Assembly: GCF_023554995.1 (NCBI RefSeq)
Contig: NZ_JAMJPK010000003.1
Coordinates: forward strand, 62,001 to 126,000
Direction: 5' to 3'
Origin: Halomonas gemina
Lineage (GTDB): Bacteria > Pseudomonadota > Gammaproteobacteria > Pseudomonadales > Halomonadaceae
Length of the DNA stretch: 64,000 nt
Position numbers and translations under genes: made by a program. The notes beneath the pieces were generated by a model. It saw nothing but the letters and a program-made list of their open reading frames with translations, was not told where the DNA came from and searched no databases. Every line of letters begins with the position of its first letter. Positions within the stretch are counted from its first letter, which is position 1. This document shows, piece after piece, positions 15,202-25,044 of this stretch.

Positions 15202-17163
15202 ATGTCGAACACACCAACCGATCGCTCCGTCGCCAGCAAGCTGACGGAGGTCGCGACCTTCATCCTCGGGATCGCCCTGCTGATTGTGGTGATCGATGGC
15301 TTGCCGCTGGATGTCTTCTCTACCGAGTCGAAGAGCTTCTTCTTCGCCATCGGGGCCGTGGGCATCTGGCGCTATACCTGGTGGCTGATCCAGGCGCTGC
15401 GTTCGGTGTGGTACAACCGTCGGATCTTCCCGCGACTGCGGGCCGAGGCCGATGCCGCGGGGGAGCAGGCGCTCCCCCCGGAGCTCTATGTGCTCTGCAC
15501 CTCCTTTCGAATCGAGCCCGAGGTCAGCTTCCAGGTCTATGACGCCCTGGTGCGCGAGGTCGCCGACTATGGGGTGCCCACCACCATCTTCGCCTCGCTG
15601 TCGGACCGCAGCGACGTGGACGTCATCACCCACGTCATGGACGACAACGGCTGGCCGGAGAACATCGAGCTGCGCTACATGTTCCAGAAGGGCGACGGCA
15701 AGCGCTCGGCCATGGCCGAGGTGCTGCGCGCCATCTCGCGGCGCATGCCGGCGCCCGGCGCCCTGCTGGTCTCCATGGACGGCGACATCCGCCTGGAGCC
15801 GGGAACCCTGTCGCGCTCGCTGTCGTTCTTCAGCGTCCAGGAGGACCTGGGCGCCCTGACCACCAACAACAGCGCCATCGTCACGGGGGGCGACGCCACC
15901 AAGGAGTGGTACGACATCCGCTATGCCCAGCGCCACCTGGTGATGAGCTCGATGTCGGTCTCCCGGCGCCTGCTGGTGCTGACCGGTCGCTACAGTGCCT
16001 TCCGGGCCGACCTGGCGACCCAGCCCGACTTCATCGAGCTGGTAGAGAACGACCACGTCGACCACTGGCGCTTCGGCACCTTCAAGTTCCTCTCCGGCGA
16101 CGACAAGTCGACCTGGTACTGGCTGCTGAAGAACGGCTGGCGAATGCTCTACATCCCGGACGTGCACGTCTCGGGCTTCGAGGAGCTGCCCGACCGCAAG
16201 CGCTTCTTCAAGTCGACCACCGACCTGATGCGCCGCTGGTACGGCAACATGCTGCGCACCAGCAACCGGGCCATCGCCCTGGGACCGAGGCCCATGGGCC
16301 TGTTCACCTGGTGGAGCCTGGTCGACCAGCGGCTCTCCATGTGGACCACCCTGATCGGCCCCACGGTGGCCATCCTGGTGACCCTGTTCATCCGCCCCTC
16401 GTTCATCTTCGCCTATGCCCTGTGGATCCTCTTCACCCGCGGCATCGTCACGCTGATTCTGGCCTGGCAGCACGGCCGCTACAGCCTGCTGTGGGTGCCC
16501 CTGATCTACTACAACCAGGTGTGGGGGGCGCTGCTCAAGACCTATGTCAGCTTCCGCTTCAACCGCCAGAAGTGGTCGCGCCAGGGCATCTCCGCGGGCG
16601 AACCCAACGACCCGCTGGCCGTCAAGCGCCAGCGGCGCATGGGCCATGTGCTGCACGGCTTCGCCTACGGTGTCCTGCTCTACGTGCTGATACTGGCCAC
16701 CGGCGTCCTGCAGCCGCCGGACCGGACCTCGCTGTCCATCCTGACCGGTGCCGGCCCCGAAGAGGCAGAGTCACGGGTGGACGAGCGCTGGCTGTCGCTG
16801 GCCATCGCCGATGCCCCGGAGGGGGGCAGCGTGCAACTGCCGGCCGGTGACTTCCACCTCGACGACGACCTGCTGGAAGCGCTCGAAGGCCTCGACAGCC
16901 CCCGCGCCGGCCACCTGCTGGGCGCCGCCCAGGACACCACCCGCCTGATCGTCACCCCCGAGCTGGCCCGTCACCTGCGCGATACCCGCGGGCGCCCCAT
17001 CGCCGAGGCCGCGGCCTGCCCGCAGCCCGCCGGCTGCACCCTGGAACTGGAGCACCATTCGATGAGCTTCAAGGACCTGCGGATCCAGGTGGAACCCGGC
17101 CGTTCCGGCGACGCCGTGGCGTCGGTCCAACAACAGAGCAAGGAGAACGCAAAGGATGTCTGA
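15202..17163 (+). CDS. Alg8-like polysaccharide synthase (GT2) with extra periplasmic C-terminal domain
   Basis: This 653-residue inner-membrane glycosyltransferase aligns by eye with Alg8 of Pseudomonas through most of its length: ESKSFFFAIGAVGIWRY after the first helix, the DGDI metal site, RYAQRHLVMSSMSVSRRLL, TGRYSAFRA, DHVDHWRFGTFKFLSGDDKS, and the acceptor motif RRWYGNMLR. Alg8 is about 494 residues; here a last membrane helix near residues 495-512 is followed by ~140 extra residues containing VQLPAGDFHLDDDL, which resemble the start of a parallel beta-helix domain. The UDP-glucose dehydrogenase upstream implies UDP-glucuronate as donor. It overlaps the next gene by 8 bp. Confidence 0.85.
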   Translation: MSNTPTDRSVASKLTEVATFILGIALLIVVIDGLPLDVFSTESKSFFFAIGAVGIWRYTWWLIQALRSVWYNRRIFPRLRAEADAAGEQALPPELYVLCTSFRIEPEVSFQVYDALVREVADYGVPTTIFASLSDRSDVDVITHVMDDNGWPENIELRYMFQKGDGKRSAMAEVLRAISRRMPAPGALLVSMDGDIRLEPGTLSRSLSFFSVQEDLGALTTNNSAIVTGGDATKEWYDIRYAQRHLVMSSMSVSRRLLVLTGRYSAFRADLATQPDFIELVENDHVDHWRFGTFKFLSGDDKSTWYWLLKNGWRMLYIPDVHVSGFEELPDRKRFFKSTTDLMRRWYGNMLRTSNRAIALGPRPMGLFTWWSLVDQRLSMWTTLIGPTVAILVTLFIRPSFIFAYALWILFTRGIVTLILAWQHGRYSLLWVPLIYYNQVWGALLKTYVSFRFNRQKWSRQGISAGEPNDPLAVKRQRRMGHVLHGFAYGVLLYVLILATGVLQPPDRTSLSILTGAGPEEAESRVDERWLSLAIADAPEGGSVQLPAGDFHLDDDLLEALEGLDSPRAGHLLGAAQDTTRLIVTPELARHLRDTRGRPIAEAAACPQPAGCTLELEHHSMSFKDLRIQVEPGRSGDAVASVQQQSKENAKDV

Positions 17164-18703
17164 CCATCATTCCGACATGAACGGCATCGAGCGCAACGAG
17201 CCGACCCTGGGCCCGGGCGCCCCCCGCGGCGCGGGTCCTGCCGGCAGCCCGTCGGGCCGCCATGAGGCCCCGGGGGAGCGGATCCACCACGAACGGCGCG
17301 ACGAGCGCCGTTTCATCCGCGTCTCACAGCCCTTCCGGGTCCGTTTCGAGGATGGCCAGGAACTCCCCGGTGTTGATGTCTCGGTGGGCGGCTTCGCCGT
17401 CCGCACCTCGCAGCCGCTGCGCCCGGGCGAGCGCCTCTCGGCCTCGCTGCTGCTCACCGTCGGGGCCACCGAGCTGATCGTGCCCGTGAGAGCCGAATGC
17501 CGCCATGCCACCGCCGAAAATGACGGGCGAGACCACGTCAACGGCTTCGAGATCATGGATATCGACCCACCCCATCGCGAGCTGCTGCGCCAGGTGGTCC
17601 GCAGCTGCCTGACGGGGCGCCAGGCCAGCATCGAGTCGCTGATGGAGGGCGAGGATCCGCAGACGCCGCGCAAGCGCAAGGCGGCCCAGTCCACGCCGCT
17701 GCCCCCGTCGCGCCCGCCCAAGCCGCGGGGCCGCTATGTGCTGCTGTTCAGCGCCATCGCGATCCTCGCCATCGCGGCGGCGGCCACGGCCTATCGCAAC
17801 TTCATGCTGATCGAGCCGAGCTTCGCCGCGGTCACCGCGCCACGGATCGACATCCGTGCCCCGGGCCCGGGGATCCTCGAGGCCCACGACCTGCAGGCCG
17901 GCGACCGGGTCGAGCGCGACCAGGAGCTGACCAGCGTCGCCAACAGCGACCTGGAGTCGCAGCTGATCCTCTCCCGGGCCTCGCTGAACTACAACGAGCA
18001 GCTGATCGCGAACCTGAAGGAGCATCTCCAGTCGGCCGGTGGGGGTCAGGTCAGCATCGCCAGCTCCGCGCGTCCCGAGAGCGGCGATGCCATGAACTTC
18101 GAGACGGTGTCGCCGGAGATTGCCCAGGCGCGCATCGACCAGTTCGAGACGGCACGCGACCTGGAGAGCTCGCGCATCACCGCCCTGGAGGCCCGCCAGG
18201 CCAGCAATAACATCTACAGCCCGTGCGAGTGCCTGGTGGCCTGGGCCCTGAGCAGCGCCGACGGCACCTACATCAACGAGAGCGAGCGGATCATGACCCT
18301 GATCCGCACCGGCGAGGACGATGTCATGGTCGAGGCGCTGGTCCACATGGACGACATCGACCGCATCGAGCCCAACCAGACGGCCTACGTCTCGCTGCCC
18401 AACGCCTCGACCCCGATCCGTGCCCGGGTACGCAACGTGGCGCTGGACGTCGAGCGTCAGCCGCGTGCCGGTTTCCCCAGCTGGGTACGCCAGCAGCAGA
18501 ACGTGGCCAGCGTGCTGCTGGTGCCCGAGAAGACCCTGCCGGCCGAGAGCGTCGGCAAGCCGGCGGACGTGCGCTTTACCGAGGCCCCGCTGCTGGGCGC
18601 CACCGCCGAGTGGGTCTGGCAGGGCATGCGTGCCGTCGGCCAGTTCGGCGAGCGCGTCTATCGTGCCGTCACCCCAGAGGACGAGCAACGCGAGGCGGGA
18701 TGA
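17156..18703 (+). CDS. Alg44-like PilZ/HlyD-type co-polymerase
   Basis: This 515-residue protein has a cytosolic PilZ domain (about residues 46-150) with the c-di-GMP motif RRDERRFIR and the DVSVGG box, one membrane helix (about 195-215), and a periplasmic membrane-fusion-like part (about 225-500) with a lipoyl-like hairpin split by a helical region. Alg44 has the same layout but is shorter (389 residues). By analogy it binds c-di-GMP and activates the Alg8-like synthase, while its periplasmic part helps guide the chain across the periplasm. Start and upstream stop overlap by 8 bp, so the two are translationally coupled. Confidence 0.85.
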   Translation: MSDHHSDMNGIERNEPTLGPGAPRGAGPAGSPSGRHEAPGERIHHERRDERRFIRVSQPFRVRFEDGQELPGVDVSVGGFAVRTSQPLRPGERLSASLLLTVGATELIVPVRAECRHATAENDGRDHVNGFEIMDIDPPHRELLRQVVRSCLTGRQASIESLMEGEDPQTPRKRKAAQSTPLPPSRPPKPRGRYVLLFSAIAILAIAAAATAYRNFMLIEPSFAAVTAPRIDIRAPGPGILEAHDLQAGDRVERDQELTSVANSDLESQLILSRASLNYNEQLIANLKEHLQSAGGGQVSIASSARPESGDAMNFETVSPEIAQARIDQFETARDLESSRITALEARQASNNIYSPCECLVAWALSSADGTYINESERIMTLIRTGEDDVMVEALVHMDDIDRIEPNQTAYVSLPNASTPIRARVRNVALDVERQPRAGFPSWVRQQQNVASVLLVPEKTLPAESVGKPADVRFTEAPLLGATAEWVWQGMRAVGQFGERVYRAVTPEDEQREAG

Positions 18704-18762
18704 TCCCCCACCCGCCTTCACCGCGGTGCCTCGGCGCCGCGGCCCTTCGTCAAGGAGACACC

Positions 18763-19650
18763 ATGAGCATGGAACACCCCCGTAACCGCCGCCAGGCCCT
18801 TGCCCTGACGGCCCTGCTGACGGGCCTCGCCTCGACGAGTGCCCCGGCGCAGGAGGGCAAGGAGCCGACCCTCTCCTATCCGCGGGTCGAGCCCTGCTCG
18901 GAGCGCCACTCGCCGGTGGCCACGCCGCAGCCGGACCTCGCCGCCAAGGATGCCCAGGAGGGGGTCCGCCAGGGCTTCGGCACCACCCGTGACTGGGGCG
19001 TCGAGGACAATGTCGAACTGCTCGATGCCGGCGCCACGGGCCTCGACGAGCCCGGCCTGCGCGTCCACTACCCCGAGGGCACCTCGTCACCCGGAGACAC
19101 GAAGGAGGGGGGCGCCGGCTTCTACGCCGACCCGGCGGGCCTGGCCGGGGCCGAGCGGGCCTGCCTGACCTACCAGGTACGCTTCGAAGCGGGGTTCGAC
19201 TTCGTCAAGGGCGGCAAGCTGCCGGGCCTCTACGGCGGTGAGGCCCCCAGCGGTGGCGACGAAGTCGACGGCGAGAGCGGCTTCTCGATGCGCTTCATGT
19301 GGCGCGAGGCCGGCCAGGGTGAGCTCTACGAGTACGTGGCCAGCCAGGACGAGGAGTTCGGCGCCTCCGTGGGCCGCGGGCTGTGGAGCTTCCCCACCGG
19401 CGAGTGGGTCACCATCGAGCAGGAACTGGTGCTCAACACGCCCGGGGAGGCCGATGGCCTGGCCCGGGTGTGGATCAACGGTGTCCCGGTGCTCGAGCAG
19501 AGCGAGATCGTCTACCGCACCACCGAGGAGGTGACCATCGATGGCCTGATGTTCTCGACCTTCTTCGGCGGCAACGGCAAGGAGTGGCGTACCCCCATCG
19601 ACCAGCATGCCGATTTCGCCGCCTTTCGCTTCTACGCCCCCTCGACCTGA
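18763..19650 (+). CDS. Secreted polysaccharide lyase, PL14/PL20-like jelly roll
   Basis: This 295-residue protein has a signal peptide (about residues 1-32, ending APAQ-EG) and a beta-sandwich lyase domain with the motif FVKGGKLPGLYGG at about 147-159, followed by GFSMRFMWR and a Y-x-Y pair. These motifs occur in bacterial alginate-lyase-like proteins of the PL14 group and in fungal glucuronan lyases (PL20), both acting on beta-1,4-linked uronates by beta-elimination. It likely trims the polymer made by this locus in the periplasm or outside. AAGGAG lies close before ATG 18763. Exact family assignment needs a profile search. Confidence 0.75.
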   Translation: MSMEHPRNRRQALALTALLTGLASTSAPAQEGKEPTLSYPRVEPCSERHSPVATPQPDLAAKDAQEGVRQGFGTTRDWGVEDNVELLDAGATGLDEPGLRVHYPEGTSSPGDTKEGGAGFYADPAGLAGAERACLTYQVRFEAGFDFVKGGKLPGLYGGEAPSGGDEVDGESGFSMRFMWREAGQGELYEYVASQDEEFGASVGRGLWSFPTGEWVTIEQELVLNTPGEADGLARVWINGVPVLEQSEIVYRTTEEVTIDGLMFSTFFGGNGKEWRTPIDQHADFAAFRFYAPST

Positions 19651-19688
19651 GTGGGGCGCGTCCCGTATCACAAGGAGTCACCCCTGCC

Positions 19689-20936
19689 ATGCCCCATGCC
19701 CGTCACCGACTGACCCATCGGCCGCTCACGACGGCCCTGGCCCTGCTGCTCGCCGGGCTGTCGAGCAGCGCAGGCGCCCAGGAGATCCTCACCATCGAGG
19801 AGCGCGAGGCACTCGACCTCTCGGACTATCGCGTCACCGCCCCCGATGCGGGCTACTTCGACGTGGCGGCACGCATGGAGGAACTCGCCTCCACCGACAA
19901 TGCCATCCTGCTCCAGGAGATCGACGAGCTCTCCCAGGGACCGAGCTGCCAGCAGATGATGGAGTACGAGCCCATTACTACCCACCTGCGGGTCCCCGGG
20001 TACTACCCCAGCCCGGAGGCATGGGAGCTCGCCTCGGAGCCGCTGTTCCAGTTCGAGGACAACGTCTCGATGCTGGCCGGCAGCTTCGTCGCCAGCGGCG
20101 ACGACTACTATGCCGAGTGCCTGGTGCGCTTCCTGGACCACTGGGCACAGCAGGAGGCGCTGACCGACTTCTACTACGACTCCCTCGAGCCCCAGGCCTG
20201 GTTCGCCACCGAATCGATGATCTTCGCCGCCGCCATGGCCTATGCCAACGTGCGCCCCTTCGTCGAGGGCATGGAGGAGCAGCGTGAGCGCGTCGAGGCC
20301 TGGCTCAACGGCCTGGCCCACCAGCACGCCGACATCCCCGGCGGCGAGGGCAACAGCTGCTGCAACAACCACTTCTACCGCCGGGCGCTCTACGCCAGCA
20401 TGGTCGGCGTGCTGACCGAGGACAACGAGCTGTTCCGCTTCGGGGTCAGCGCCATCCATGCCGCCCTGCACGACATGACCCAGGACGGCGCCTTCCCGCT
20501 GGAGGTCAACCGCGGTCGTCGCGCCACCCACTACCAGAACTATGGCCTCCTCTACCTGATCACCAACATGCAGGTCATCGCCCGACAGGGCTACAACATC
20601 TTCGAACTGGAAGTCGACGGCCACAGCATCCATGACGCCATCGACTTCCTGTTCGCGATCCTCGACGACCCGGCCGCCCTGGGCGATTACGCCCCCCTCG
20701 AGCAGTACACCGGCTTTCTCAAGGACCCCCAGTACTTCACCTGGATGGAGGTCTACCTCGAACACTTCGACGACCCCCGCGTCGAGGACTTCATTCGCCG
20801 GGTACGTCCCCTCTACAACCGCAGTGCCGGCGGCTACATGACTCTCTACTTCATGGATCCCGAGGCACAGCAACATGTGGTCCTCGACGAGGAGAAGCAG
20901 GAGACCACCGCCTTCAAGGGGCTGGGTCAGGAGTGA
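19689..20936 (+). CDS. AlgL-like periplasmic polyuronate lyase (PL5)
   Basis: This 415-residue protein has a signal peptide (to about residue 31) and an alpha/alpha-toroid PL5 domain. Residues matching the AlgL active site are visible: the NNHFYRRAL stretch (Asn-His pair near 226-228) and LEVNRGRRATHYQNYGL (Arg and Tyr near 274-284). In alginate producers AlgL clears mislocalised polymer from the periplasm; a Stenotrophomonas PL5 enzyme (Smlt1473) also cleaves poly-glucuronate, so the family can act on glucuronan. The gene follows the first lyase after 38 bp. Substrate here is inferred from the neighbouring UDP-glucose dehydrogenase. Confidence 0.8.
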   Translation: MPHARHRLTHRPLTTALALLLAGLSSSAGAQEILTIEEREALDLSDYRVTAPDAGYFDVAARMEELASTDNAILLQEIDELSQGPSCQQMMEYEPITTHLRVPGYYPSPEAWELASEPLFQFEDNVSMLAGSFVASGDDYYAECLVRFLDHWAQQEALTDFYYDSLEPQAWFATESMIFAAAMAYANVRPFVEGMEEQRERVEAWLNGLAHQHADIPGGEGNSCCNNHFYRRALYASMVGVLTEDNELFRFGVSAIHAALHDMTQDGAFPLEVNRGRRATHYQNYGLLYLITNMQVIARQGYNIFELEVDGHSIHDAIDFLFAILDDPAALGDYAPLEQYTGFLKDPQYFTWMEVYLEHFDDPRVEDFIRRVRPLYNRSAGGYMTLYFMDPEAQQHVVLDEEKQETTAFKGLGQE

Positions 20937-20985
20937 TGCTCCGCTGTCAGCCGTCATTCACCGATCAACGCGAGGTCCCGACACC

Positions 20986-23595
20986 ATGAACACCATCCAT
21001 CACGACACCCCCACCCTTCCCCACACCCGGGGGCTGCGCCTGTTGGCCTCGGCCAGCCTGCTGGTGCTGCTCGCGGGATGCGCCGTCACCGACAGCGCCC
21101 CCCAGGCCACCGCCCCCCTGCCCGAGCGCTATCAGGCCTGGTTCGAGAATGGCCAGCCACGCAACCTCGAGTGGATGCACAAGCAGACCGTCAAGAAGGC
21201 CGACGAGGCGGCCGCCGCCGGCAACCCGCGTGAGGCGATCCGGTTGCTCACCTCGCTGACCGAACAGGGCTTTCCCCAGGCGCACTACGAGCTGGGCAAG
21301 CTCTACGACCAGGGCGAGGCCATGGAACGCGACCCCGCCCGGGCAGCCGAGCACTATGCCCGGGCGGTGCGCACCCCCTCCTACATTCGCGGCCATGCCG
21401 CGCTCAACCTGGCGAAGCTCTATCGTGAGGGCGACGGCGTCGAGCGCAACGACCTGCTCGCCTACCACCTGCTGCGCCTGGCCGTGGAAGAGGAGGTGGA
21501 CCGCGACGAGCGGGTGATGCTGGCAGAACTGCTGCGGGAAGGCGGCGAGGGGGTGTCGGCAAACCCCGAACGGTCGGCCAGGCTCTATGCCATCGAGGCC
21601 GAGCAGGGCCAGGAAGAGGCGCTCAGGGCGCTGGCCGAGGCCCATGCCTCCGGCGGCTGGCTCGACGAGAAGCCCGAACTCGCCATGGACTACGCCCAGC
21701 GCTACGCCGATGCGCTGCAGAAGCGGGCCGCCGCCGGCGAGACCGATGCCATGCAACGCCTGGCGGGACTGCATGCCCCCGACGGCCTGCTCGGCGACCA
21801 GCCCGAACAACGCCTGCACTGGCTGCGCCAGGCGGCCGAGGGCGGTGACGAGGATGCGCTGGGCAATGCCGGGAGCGCCATGCTGGACGCCGGAGAGACC
21901 CGGCAAGGCATCGCCATGCTGGAGGAGGCGGCCAGCAACGGCGATGTCGATGCCATGACCAAGCTGGGCGGATTCCTGGTCGACCGCCGGCCCGGCGAGG
22001 CGCGCCAGTGGCTGACCCGGGCCGCGGAGCAGGGCTCCACGGATGCCCGGGTGCACCTGGGGCGCCTGCTGATCGAGGGCGAGGATCCTCGCCGCGGCGT
22101 GGCCCAGCTCGAGGAGGCGGCGGCGCAGGATCATCCCCTGGCCCTCGCCTCGCTGGGCGACTTCTACATGAACGACGAGCTCTCCCCCAGCCAGCCCTTC
22201 ATCGCCGTCGACTACCTGGAACGCGCCCATGAACTGGGCCATCCCTGGGCAACCCAGCAGCTGGGCGAGGCATACCTGAGAGGCCGCGGCGTAACCGCCG
22301 ATCCCCAACAGGCCGAGGCGCTGCTGCGCCAGGCGGCCGACCAGGGACAGAGCGGCGCGCTGGCGCTGCTCGGCCAGGCCTACCTCGAGGGCGAGACACT
22401 GCCCCTCCATCCCAGCCGTGGCGAGAAGCTGCTGCAAGCGGCGGCAGACGCCGGCGAGACCTCCGCCATGACCGCCCTCGGCGAGGCCTACCTGGAGGGC
22501 CCTCTGGAGGCCAGGCCGGAGCGGGGCGTGCAACTGCTGCAGCAGGCCGCGCAGCAGGGCGACGGCTACGCCATGGTGGTGCTGGGCCGCGCCTACCGCA
22601 AGGGCGAGGGCGGCCTCCCCCAGGACCTGGACAAGGCCAGCCAATGGCTGACCCGCGCCCGGGAGGCGGGCCATGACTCCGCCGACGAGGCGATGACCCG
22701 CGTCAACCGCGAGCGCGGTGCCCAGGGCGACATTCGGGCCCTGATCGAGGCCGCCGAGGATGGCCACCCCGGCGCCATGGCCGACCTGGGGCGCGCCTTC
22801 CTCGAGGGCCAGGGCGTCCAGCAGAACACCGAGCACGCCCGGAGCTGGCTCACCCGCGCCGCCAATGCCGGCCACAACGGGGCCCGGGCGGAGCTCGGCG
22901 AGATGCTCCTCGACAGCGACCCCGAGCGGGCCATGACGCTGCTGCGCACCGCCGCCGACGGCGGGCACCAGGGGGCCCGGCTGACCCTGGGGCGCGCCTA
23001 CCTGGAGGGCGAGCACGTCGCCGCCGACCCCGAGCAGGGCATCGCCTACCTGCGCCCTTCGGCCGAGGCCGGTAACCCCTACGCCGCCCAGCTGCTGGGC
23101 CAGGCCTACCTGGCCGGCAATGGCGTCGAGGCCGACCCGCAGCAGGCGGAGGAGTGGCTGAGCCGCGCCGTGCAGAGCGGCGATCTATCGGCCCGCGCCA
23201 ACCTCGGCCGCGTGCTGCTGCGCGGCGAGAACGGCGTGCCCCGTGACGGCGACCGCGGCAGGGCCCTGCTTGAAGAGGCCGCCGACCAGGGCCACCCCGG
23301 GGCCATGGCCACCCTGGGCCGCGAGTACATCCGCGGCGAGAACCTCGATCAAGATGTCCGCCAGGGGGCCGACTATCTGCTCAAGGCGGCCGAGCAGGGA
23401 CACCCCAGCGCCCGCCTGGCGCTGGCCAAGGCCTACCTCGCGGCCAACGGGCTGGAGAACGCCAGCCGCGAGCAGGCCCTGGTGTGGCTGGATGGGGTCA
23501 TGGAGGGCGACAGTGACATGGCGCTTCAGACCCTCCACGAGCTGCTCTCTGACGAGAGTGCTGCCGAGGCCCTGAAGGTGGCGGCGGCGGACTGA
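20986..23595 (+). CDS. AlgK-like Sel1/TPR-repeat outer-membrane lipoprotein, double length
   Basis: This 869-residue protein starts with a lipoprotein signal (LLVLLAGC, lipidated Cys near residue 32). The rest is a solenoid of roughly 18-20 Sel1-like repeats of about 36 residues, with recurring A-x2-LG-x-AYL-x-G patterns. AlgK of Pseudomonas (about 475 residues, ~9 repeats) is an outer-membrane lipoprotein that positions the AlgE porin and connects it to Alg44. The same role is proposed here, but with twice the repeat number and no AlgE-like porin in the locus. It is the last gene of the exopolysaccharide cluster and ends just before a strong terminator. Confidence 0.8.
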   Translation: MNTIHHDTPTLPHTRGLRLLASASLLVLLAGCAVTDSAPQATAPLPERYQAWFENGQPRNLEWMHKQTVKKADEAAAAGNPREAIRLLTSLTEQGFPQAHYELGKLYDQGEAMERDPARAAEHYARAVRTPSYIRGHAALNLAKLYREGDGVERNDLLAYHLLRLAVEEEVDRDERVMLAELLREGGEGVSANPERSARLYAIEAEQGQEEALRALAEAHASGGWLDEKPELAMDYAQRYADALQKRAAAGETDAMQRLAGLHAPDGLLGDQPEQRLHWLRQAAEGGDEDALGNAGSAMLDAGETRQGIAMLEEAASNGDVDAMTKLGGFLVDRRPGEARQWLTRAAEQGSTDARVHLGRLLIEGEDPRRGVAQLEEAAAQDHPLALASLGDFYMNDELSPSQPFIAVDYLERAHELGHPWATQQLGEAYLRGRGVTADPQQAEALLRQAADQGQSGALALLGQAYLEGETLPLHPSRGEKLLQAAADAGETSAMTALGEAYLEGPLEARPERGVQLLQQAAQQGDGYAMVVLGRAYRKGEGGLPQDLDKASQWLTRAREAGHDSADEAMTRVNRERGAQGDIRALIEAAEDGHPGAMADLGRAFLEGQGVQQNTEHARSWLTRAANAGHNGARAELGEMLLDSDPERAMTLLRTAADGGHQGARLTLGRAYLEGEHVAADPEQGIAYLRPSAEAGNPYAAQLLGQAYLAGNGVEADPQQAEEWLSRAVQSGDLSARANLGRVLLRGENGVPRDGDRGRALLEEAADQGHPGAMATLGREYIRGENLDQDVRQGADYLLKAAEQGHPSARLALAKAYLAANGLENASREQALVWLDGVMEGDSDMALQTLHELLSDESAAEALKVAAAD

Positions 23596-23616
23596 TCCAC
23601 TGCCGCCCCCGCAACG

Positions 23617-23648
23617 CGAAGGCCGGCCCCCATGGGGGCCGGCCTTCG
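23617..23648. terminator. Strong bidirectional hairpin terminator
   Basis: A perfect 15-bp stem (CGAAGGCCGGCCCCC paired with its complement, two-base centre AT) lies between the convergent AlgK-like gene and purA. It is GC-rich and symmetric, so it would stop transcription from both sides; neither flank has a long T-tract. Confidence 0.75.
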
Positions 23649-23676
23649 CCTATAGCCGGGCCTCTCGAAACGGCGG

Positions 23677-25044
<1,368 letters not shown>

